Positions 56,935 to 64,000 of a DNA stretch of 64,000 bases are shown piece by piece. The stretch covers positions 1,944,960 through 2,008,959 of the forward strand of contig QXEO01001565.1 of assembly GCA_007115705.1 (NCBI GenBank), in the 5' to 3' direction. Positions within the stretch are counted from its first letter, which is position 1. The number at the start of each line of letters is the position of its first letter. The notes beneath the pieces were generated by a model, which saw only the letters and a list, made by a program, of their open reading frames with translations, ran no database searches and was not told the origin of the DNA. Source of the stretch: Dactylis glomerata. Taxonomy: Eukaryota; Streptophyta; Magnoliopsida; Poales; Poaceae. Both the position numbers and the translations under genes were made by a program.

Positions 56935-59900
56935 TCAAGGAGCAGTGGCAGAAGCAGAGCCGCCGGCAGGTGGAGCGGTAGCAGTGGAAGTGTCGGCTTC
57001 AGGTGTGCCGGACCCAGCAGATGGAATGGAGCCATCACCTCCGCCCGGGGCAGATGCCTGTTCCGGGACATCAGTGTCGGCCTCTTCAGCTTCATCTTCA
57101 TCCTGGCTGGAGTCGGAGCCCTCAGCAGCGGCGGATGTCCCGGCATCGTCCTTCTTCTCCGGCTCACGGATATCCCGAACGAAGGCGTCGGTGTCGGCAT
57201 AGTCCACATAGCTGTGGGCTAGCTCCCGTCGGCGCCGGATATGTTCCGGATCCGTGGTCCAGATGGATCCTTCGCGCACAGTGCGCAAAGTCTCCAAGTC
57301 AGCCTTTTCATACCAGGACAAGAAGTAGGTGAGAGCTTCGTCAGCTCCAACCCTCGCGCCGGAATCTCGCCACTCCCGGAGGCAAACCTTGGCCAGCTGC
57401 AGATCGTTGCCGAGGTCGACGGGATCAGTGGGAGTCCTTTGTCCCGGCCAGAGGGCAGAGAATGCCTCCTGGGCGCCGTAGAAGAGCTCTTCAGTGTAAA
57501 GGGTCATGGCCTCCTTCCGGGACTGCAGGGCCAGCAGCTGCTCCGACATGTCCCAGTTGGGCGAGTCAACCGGAACACCCCGGTTTTCTCGGTCCAACTG
57601 CAAAGCCCTCTCAACGTCAGCGACGGAAGCGGGAAACATGCCTGCAGAATAGAAACAATGTTAGCAAAAGGAAAATATGTCGGCATAGATGCTATGCCGA
57701 AAAAGATTACACTATGTCGGGAAGGATAAAAGGGGAAAGGATTTGAAGCTTACGGGCAAGGTCGGCATTCAGCTGTGCAACTGTAACCTCCCATTTGGTG
57801 GCCTGCTCCTTCAGGCTATCCAGTTCAGCATGGGCGTTGGCGGCATCAGTCTCGGAGGTAACAAGCAGGGTCTGGGTTTTCTTCAGTAGGCCCTCCCTCT
57901 GTTCCTTTTCGTCCAGTAGCTCGGTGATCCGACCCTTCAACTGCTCAACCTCGGCCTTGTGACCGGCATCCCGGTCGTCCAGTTGCTTGGCCACATCCAC
58001 CGAGGACACACAATCCTGGTGGCGTGCCTCCAGTGCAGCCTTCTCATCTGCAAAGATTTCAAGTTAAAAGGATTTGAAGAAAGAAAACAGTGACAAAGAG
58101 TAAAGGATTTGAAGTATAAAGTAGCTATCCGGGTAACAGCAGGATCCGGCATACCAGTAAGCTCTTTCACCCTCTTGAGAAGCTCGGTGACTTGTGCTTC
58201 GGCACCAGCTGAAGAATGTCGGCACAAGGTTACGTGTCGGCAAGAGTAAGCATTGCAAAGTAAAGAGAGGAAAGATATCCGGCATACAGCAGTATGTCGG
58301 CAAAGATTACCTTTCTGGGACAGCTCCTGCTGAAGCTTGCTGTGTGCGTCAGATAGCTTCCGGTGCTCGCACACCAACTCATGGAACATGTCGGCCCTTG
58401 TGTTGTTCATGCGCTGCAAAAATGCCGGGATTTGAAATGTCAGCAGAGAAATTTGACATGATAATTAAAGTGAAGATTTTATCAAGTGATCATTCTTTTA
58501 AAGACCCGGCACAGGTGCTGCGCACCTATCCCGGCCCTCGGTGACTAGGATTTGAAGCTCGGATCGAGCTCATATGTCGGCAGTTAATTCAAAAGAAGCT
58601 AGCTAAAGGACTATGAGAAAATCCTGGATGTCCATATCCCGGACAGCCGACATTTTCGGGGACTGGGGATATGTGTGTAAATAGAGAGGACTTACGTTGG
58701 TGGCAGAGGCCAACTTGTGAAGTCTTTGCTGGATGCTGAGGAGCTCGCTGGCGATCGGTATGGGCTTCGCTGCGAGGAAGTCGCTTGGGTCGCCACTGGT
58801 CTTGGCTTCGGCCAGCTTCTTGCTCCTTGAGTCCGCAGTGTCCATGTTGCTGGCGTCGTTCCACTTGGTGCACTGCTCCTTAAGAGAGCCGAGGCTCTGA
58901 TCACTTTTCGTCGCAAGAGGGACGAGGCCCTCGAGTTCTGGGGTGTCGAAGAAGCTGGTCCGGTACCCCGGCCGGGCTGCTGCCCTGCCAAGATGCAGGG
59001 CCAGAGCAGAGCTGGTCCGGGACGCTGCCTTAGGAGGAGCAGTTGCGGCAGATGGTGTGCCGGACTTGGCCGGCTGAATCTTCAACGTGCCGGTCTGGGC
59101 CGGTGCAGTGGTCTTGGCCGGGGCAGTGGACTTGGCCGGTGCAGTGGTCTTGGCCGGTGCAGTGGTCTTGCCCGGTGCTGAGGTCTTGTCAGCTGAAGGA
59201 GTCTCGGGTGCGGGCTGTTCCGGCGCGGCCGGTGCTTCTTGGCCAGCGGGAGCAGGATCCGGAAAAGTCCGGACTTCCAGCACTAAAGGGCCTTTGCCCT
59301 TGATGTCTGTGCCGGCGCTCTTGTCGCTTGCGCCGGCGTCGTCAGTTGTGCCGGCGTCGCTGGTGGGCGCGCCGGAGTCTGGGGCTTCTTGGTGGGCTCC
59401 TGTGTCCATGTGGACATCAGGAGCCGGAGGTTCCTGTTGAGCCCCCGAGTCCATGTGGACGTCGGGGGCAGAGGTGTCTTGTGCCGGCGGAGGGACGTCC
59501 TTCGCCGGGGAGGTGGTCTTGTCGGGCGCAGGCGAAGATGTCGGCGCCGGGGAGGTCGTGTGACTGGCAGAGGGAATGTCAGAGGTAGCAGGGGCAGCGG
59601 GCTTGGTAACCTTCGGGTCGCCACTCAAGCCAGAAGCTTGTTCCGGCGCAAGAGGAGCTCTGAAAGAGAGAAAACATCAAGTCAGTAGTACAAGCAAGAG
59701 ATATGTCGGAGGAAATGCAAAGAAAAGGAAACTTACCCCGAGGCAACAGGCCTCTGTTTCTTCGGTATGGGCACGCTGACCTTCTGCCTCTTCGACTTCT
59801 GAGGTATGTCGGACTGGGGCTTCACCCCTCGCTTCCGGCCGGCACGTCCGCCGGTGGAAGGAGGTCCCTGGTTCAGAGGGGCGGCGTCGATAACCATATC

Positions 59901-61309
59901 GTCCGGGATAGCTGAGGACGACATTGCAAACTCGTAAGCAATAGGTGTTTCTGGAAAGGCGTACGCAAGTGGCATCGGGTCATAGTACAGCAGGATCTCC
60001 TCGTCAGAATCAATCTCACTCCGGTCTTGAGTATAATGCCGGGATGAAGAGCCCTTACCCATGGCAGCTGCAGCACGGGTGCTCCTGGGAAGCTTATCCC
60101 AATGATCCGGATCTTCAACATCCGCAACAGTGCGGTCCGCCGCGATCTTGATCCGGGAGTTCTCCATGGTTTGGAAGCTGAATTTCTGTATAAACAGCAA
60201 AGTCAAGTATTCAGACAAGGAAATATGCCGGTGGTAGAGGTATGTCGGATCAATATGATATGTGTCGGCAAACAGACATATGTCGGCTTAAGTATCTATG
60301 TGCCGGACATGGACTTTATGTATCGGATAAGATGGTTTACCGTTGGGGCGGGCCTATCCCGGCTGTATGGTTCTAGCCCCCAGGCAAAAGTGGCCTGAGA
60401 GGACTTGCAGACATCCTTAATCCGGCGCAGAATGTCGGCCGGAGTCAGCTCGTGTGTGGAGTGCCGGTTGGGGTCCATTGGCCCGCTCATCTGGCAGATC
60501 TTGTGCGACCGGCGCTGCAGAGGGGAGACGCGCCGGCTTATATAGCAGGCCACCAGGTCTTGAGGAGTAAGACCGACATCCAGGAGCTCGCCCTTAACCC
60601 GGTGAAGCGCATTCACCGGCATCACCGAGTTCTTCGGGTTGTAGGTCCAGTTCGTCATAGCCAAGGGTGGCTCGTCCACAAATGGCGGCAGGTTGAGCAG
60701 ATCCTCGTCGGTGGTGTTCTTGACGTAGAAGAAGCTTTTCTGCCACTTCTTGCAAGATTCCAGGAGTTCCACCTTGGGGAAGTCCGAGCCCTTTCGGGAC
60801 ATGATGGTGGCCGCGCCGCAGAGGGTCATGGGGCGGTCCTTCTTTTCCTGGGCCGTCTCCGGCGGGTCGTCCTTGCTCCGGGGCGGCTCTTGGACGACTT
60901 GCTTCCGCAGTTGGAAGTACTTCGCCCAGCCTTGAGTAAGGGGCACTATGCCGGCATAGCCCTCGCAAAAAGCAGCGAAGGCGGAGAGGATCATCACGGC
61001 ATTGGCCGGGATATGATGAGGTTGTAGGTCGTAGGTGTTCAGGAAGCCCCGGAAGAAATCCGATGCCGGCAGGCCGAAGCCACGCTCGAAGTGGCCGATG
61101 AAGACGACGCGTTCGCCAGGTTCAGGTGCCGGCACAGTTTCTCCTGCTGGTAGCCGGCATGCTACGCCCTCCGGGACTCTCCTGGTGGAGGTGACCCAGG
61201 ATATCTCGGCCGGAGTAACCTCCGACCCCTCCCAGCCGGAGCGTCCCTGGGTTCGGGCCGAGGTATCTTCCTCAGAGGCCGAGGTACCCGTCATGCTTGA
61301 AGATGCCAT
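56935..61309 (-). CDS. Antisense seven-exon gene inside the Gypsy element (putative gypsy-type transposon family)
   Basis: Exons 60341-61309, 59737-60185, 58696-59659, 58311-58413, 58155-58208, 57754-58047 and 56935-57641. Every junction is GT-AG and in phase, giving 1,180 codons including the stop and 1,179 residues without interruption. Exon 1 carries a folded domain (VFIGHFERGFGLPASDFF, YAGIVPLTQGWAKYFQLRK, WQKSFFYVKN) of the plant family annotated as putative gypsy type transposon (Pfam Transposase_28, from memory). Exon 2 is basic with nuclear-localisation-like RAGRKRG and KSKRQK. Exon 3 is a low-complexity Pro/Ala/Thr region with TTAPAK repeats. Exons 4-6 look like a coiled coil. Exon 7 ends in an acidic Ser/Glu stretch. 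It runs opposite to gag-pol. Extra ORFs are known in Tat-lineage elements; the function is unknown. Confidence 0.85.
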
Positions 61310-61862
61310 CTTACTGGCCGGGATAAGGCGTGAGAGCCGGAGTCCCGTGGTGATATTCCTATCAAGGCCGGAGAAAAGAGGAAGGTTAGTCTCTCCGGCA
61401 TACCGCCCTCACCAATGTTAGCAGAGATAAAAAGATCTACCGAGGCAGTTAAAATAGGAAACAAATAAGGGTAAAACTTCTAAGGAAGAACACTCGAGAA
61501 CGTTGTTAGGCAACGCTAATCGAATCCAAAGAATAACAAGCAGAGGAACTGAAGCGGATCTATGCAAGCATGGTTACCAATGAGAAGCTATGAAGAAGCA
61601 TCAAAGAGGAAGAACAGAGGGAGGTCTCACCGGAGCTTGGCCGGCGACGATGGAGCGGCGGCGAGCGTGCAGGAAGAGATCCAATCTCCCTGCAATGTCG
61701 CGGAGAAGAGGCGGCGGCGGCGGCGTCGTCAATGGTGATGCCGTGCGTCGTCGGGCGTCGGCGTCGGCGGGGAGCAGGACGGCTGCGGCGGAGATGCTGC
61801 TCTTCGGACCGGCGGTGGAGCGCAGGAGGCAAAGGAGCAGGCGAGGAAGACGATGGTGGGGG
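61310..61862 (-). promoter_or_regulatory. Leader of the antisense gene with a probable leader intron
   Basis: From the expected transcription start near 61862 to the ATG at 61309. A donor CTCCG|GTGAGAC (exon end 61631) and an acceptor CTTGATAG|GAATATC (exon start 61358) suggest a 272-base leader intron. The two leader exons contain no ATG, so the first AUG of the spliced message would be the start codon. The distal exon is GC-rich and reads like an ordinary grass leader. Confidence 0.6.
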
Positions 61863-61890
61863 TAAAAAGATAAGTCTACCCCCGCCGCCC

Positions 61891-61898
61891 TATTTATA
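61891..61898 (-). promoter_or_regulatory. TATA box of the antisense gene
   Basis: TATAAATA on the minus strand (TATTTATA on plus), inside a GC-rich surround and about 30 bases upstream of the expected start of the ATG-free leader. This gives the antisense gene a promoter separate from the LTR. Confidence 0.6.
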
Positions 61899-62356
61899 TG
61901 TTGCCAGGTCAGGGTCGTGGGGATCGTGGGAGTGTTCCACTCCCCCGACCGTTCCTGCAGAGAGTCGCCACGTGGCGGCACGGAGTGGGGCGGCGGTTCC
62001 TGTAACCGTGCCATGACGCAATGATGGCAAGAAGTAACTGCTGCACTGTGAACCGTCACATCGTGGGTGACCGTTCGAGGTGGCAGGGCAGTTACAAGTT
62101 TCGATGCAAAGCTGTCAGGCATGGCTTCTCGAGGAAGACTCGTCTATATGTCGGATTAATTGCCCGATGTATATGTTCCGTCCGGAATACCCTCGGGACC
62201 GGCCGGAATAAGTTTTGGAACAGGAACAGAGGCCGGGATATGTGCAGATGTGCCGGCATACAAATCTGATCGCCGGGGCATAATGAAGAAAGGTATGTTG
62301 AACCTGTCAAGGCTCCACAGTTATGACTGGGGAACCTCGGCAGCTTCGGGGACTAG
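61899..62356. other. Region between the antisense promoter and the 3' LTR
   Basis: Noncoding, with several CCGGCATA/TGCCGGCAT words. It ends in GGCAGCTTCGGGGACTAG (62339-62356), the presumed plus-strand priming tract next to the LTR. It should contain upstream control sequences of the antisense gene. Confidence 0.55.
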
Positions 62357-63301
62357 TGTCGGGGGGATGACCCCCGGTAGGGTCAAAGAGACTAGAAAGA
62401 CACAAGGTCTATGGTTGACTTGGGCCGGGTTATCAAGGAAGGGCCTGGCCGGAATATGAGAGCATCGGCCAGGCCGGCATATATGTATATCCCGGCTGGT
62501 GTCTGGATATGCCGGTATAGCCGGAATACTGATATATGTGTGCCGGCATATACTTAGATATGCCGGCCTAACCATTTGGTGTGTTGTGCAGGAGCAGGGG
62601 AGGCCGGATTACCCGACCCTCGTAGGTCGTTGGTCCGGCATATAAGTCCTGGGTATGGCCAACGGTCATATCCGGGATACTTAAGTCAACCAAGGTGTCA
62701 CATCCCTACAATCAAGGAAGAAAACATCCAAGCATGGTAGCAGAGTAAGATGGCAGGGTGCACAGTGGAGGTTACCTACCCTCACTGTGCACAAGTACGA
62801 GCTTACCGCACAGAGGTAAGGCCACAGTCCTGGAAGTACAAGGTACAGCAAGGGGAGTCCCATCGAGAGCAATCAGGGAGAAAGTCGTGGGCGTCTGCCC
62901 TCGACAGCAAGTCCTATTAGGAGTGTAGTTGGTGTCTCCTGGTCTTCTATGACCGTTGTAACCCTGGCCACCACTATATAAGGTGGCACAGGGAGTTCTA
63001 GCAAGGGGGTTAGAAGGTTGAAGGTTGGTTGGTCACTCTGTGTTCCTACACTTAGCAGTTCATCTTCCTTCTCTAGCAGAGAGCTTGGAAGCACCATTGT
63101 TGTGTACTACATCAACCCAAATATACCATCAGTAGAGCAGGAGTAGGGGTGTTATCTCCTTACGAGAGCCCCGAACCTGGGTAGATCAGTGTCTCTTTCT
63201 GTCGTGCTTTTTAGCCCGTTCCCCTCTCCCGAATCCTCCAGCATCTAGTTCGGCCCCAGTTTAAGCCATCCTATGGCATATGTTGTTTCACCACGACGAC
63301 A
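62357..63301 (+). repeat. 3' LTR of the inner Gypsy element
   Basis: 945 bases, TGTCGGGGGG to CACGACGACA, nearly identical to 48318-49262 (four differences: one A/G transition and three transversions). Followed by the CCTCT duplication. Confidence 0.95.
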
Positions 63302-63891
63302 CCTCTCAAAACCCAATTTTCATCTCTCTGTTTTACAAGTGAAAAGCTCTAGCACATGTTTAATCACTGCTTCCCTCTGCGAGGGGCCTTTCTTTTACTT
63401 TTATGTTGAGTCACCACCTTCTATCTTTATGCACCATTAAGAGAGCATAGTTGCCATTCTGAGTTTAATGTGCATTGTCCCAAAGTTTTCATTGATTGAT
63501 TTATATTATTGGTTTCACTTGTTCTTAAATTATTTGTATCTAGTCGCCCTTTTAAACTTGAAGGTGTCCTATGCATTTATGTTTTGCTCTCTTTGAAGGA
63601 CAAGCTGAAAACCATTTGTATGTTTTCCTTATGATTTGAACACACGTTTGACTTTTATTGTTTCATTTTCATGATCTTTTGTTTGTGTTTATTTGCATGT
63701 TTACAACATGGTTGCAAAGTTCTTATTGTCAAGATTATATCTGTCATGCCCATGTTTTAAGTTCTTATGATCCCAGCTCACAATGCTTACATATATGATC
63801 AAGATTGTGTAGGTGCATGTCACCTCAAAAATTATTTCTTTTGTTATCACTTACCTACTCGAGGACGAGCAGGAGTTAAGCTTGGGGATGC
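63302..63891 (+). mobile_element. Non-autonomous LTR element, right part of the internal region
   Basis: Continuation of the element interrupted at 48317: CTTGT-side text resumes as CCTCTCAAAACCC. It is T-rich noncoding DNA ending with the polypurine tract AAGCTTGGGGATGC just before the LTR. Confidence 0.85.
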
Positions 63892-64000
63892 TGAAACGTC
63901 TCAAACGTATCTATAATTTTTGATGCTCCATGCTTGTTTTTACACCATTTGTCTTGTGTTTCGTTACACTTCGTGGCGTTTTTATGCGATTTCCAGAACT
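63892..64000 (+). repeat. 3' LTR of the non-autonomous element, first 109 bases
   Basis: Starts TGAAACGTCTCAAACG and matches 43787-43895 at 108 of 109 visible positions. The window ends inside it; about 1.43 kb of LTR, then the rest of the MULE and of the CACTA element, should follow. Confidence 0.92.

Larger units (their letters stand above)
48318..63301 (+). mobile_element. Complete Tat-type Gypsy retrotransposon, 14,984 bases, with an antisense gene
   Basis: Bounded by two 945-base LTRs and a perfect 5-base duplication CCTCT (48313-48317 and 63302-63306). Order: 5' LTR, primer site, gag-pol (49234-56283, sense), a 0.65-kb convergent gap, an antisense seven-exon gene (56935-61309), about 1 kb with that gene's leader and promoter, a G-rich priming tract and the 3' LTR. 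Two RNase H-like segments and a position before the integrase fit the Tat lineage. The LTRs differ at 48503/62542, 48868/62907, 48880/62919 and 49219/63258, so the insertion is recent. Confidence 0.95.

Noticed and set aside
60452..61027. 191-codon plus-strand ORF opposite exon 1 of the antisense gene
   Set aside because: GC-rich shadow of a real exon with no family resemblance; the same applies to 57003-57332, 57241-57729 and 59087-59440.
62321..63097. Repeated small minus-strand ORFs in the Gypsy LTRs (also at 48255-49058)
   Set aside because: They appear twice only because the LTR is duplicated, and they have no domain.

Overview
This is nuclear DNA of a grass, most likely Pooideae (the wheat, barley, oat and Brachypodium group). 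Its intron-rich plant genes are embedded in SIRE-type Copia, Tat-type Gypsy, CACTA, MULE, Harbinger and Stowaway/Tourist elements. One LTR element starts with the TGATACGTCTC terminus and uses the tRNA-Asp primer site typical of the Sabrina/WHAM-like group. I cannot name the species. Exon models were read by eye from splice signals, reading phase and recalled protein families; no alignment was run. GENE ISLAND (about 7.2-36.7 kb): four genes, all on the minus strand. They are a PhoD-like metallophosphatase with a C-terminal membrane anchor (7203-15590, 9 exons, 449 aa); LFR, an armadillo-repeat subunit of plant SWI/SNF chromatin remodellers (18531-23737, 8 exons, 457 aa); PMS1, a MutL mismatch-repair protein (24603-31071, 11 exons, about 906 aa); and a MUR3/KATAMARI1-like GT47 glycosyltransferase (35132-36726, 2 exons, 495 aa). 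Their introns and flanks hold MITEs, a small Copia element, a LINE 3' fragment and a tandem duplication whose two copies act as reciprocal empty sites for a Harbinger element and a hAT-like MITE. LEFT FLANK (1-6.7 kb): the 3' part of a SIRE/Maximus-type Copia element with an env-like ORF that appears to be spliced. It was inserted a few bases before the 3' LTR of an older Gypsy element. RIGHT FLANK (39.3-64 kb): four nested layers. A CACTA element (from 39310) was entered by a MuDR-type MULE (from 40493), the MULE by a pol-less LTR element (from 43787), and that element by a 14,984-bp Tat-type Gypsy element (48318-63301, target duplication CCTCT). The inner Gypsy element is young: its two 945-bp LTRs differ at 4 positions by my reading. 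MOST UNUSUAL CONTENT: the inner Gypsy element carries, between pol and the 3' LTR and on the opposite strand, a seven-exon gene (56935-61309) that is uninterrupted over 1,179 codons with every junction in phase. It has its own TATA box, an ATG-free leader and a leader intron. The sense gag-pol frame of the same copy has three in-frame stops.
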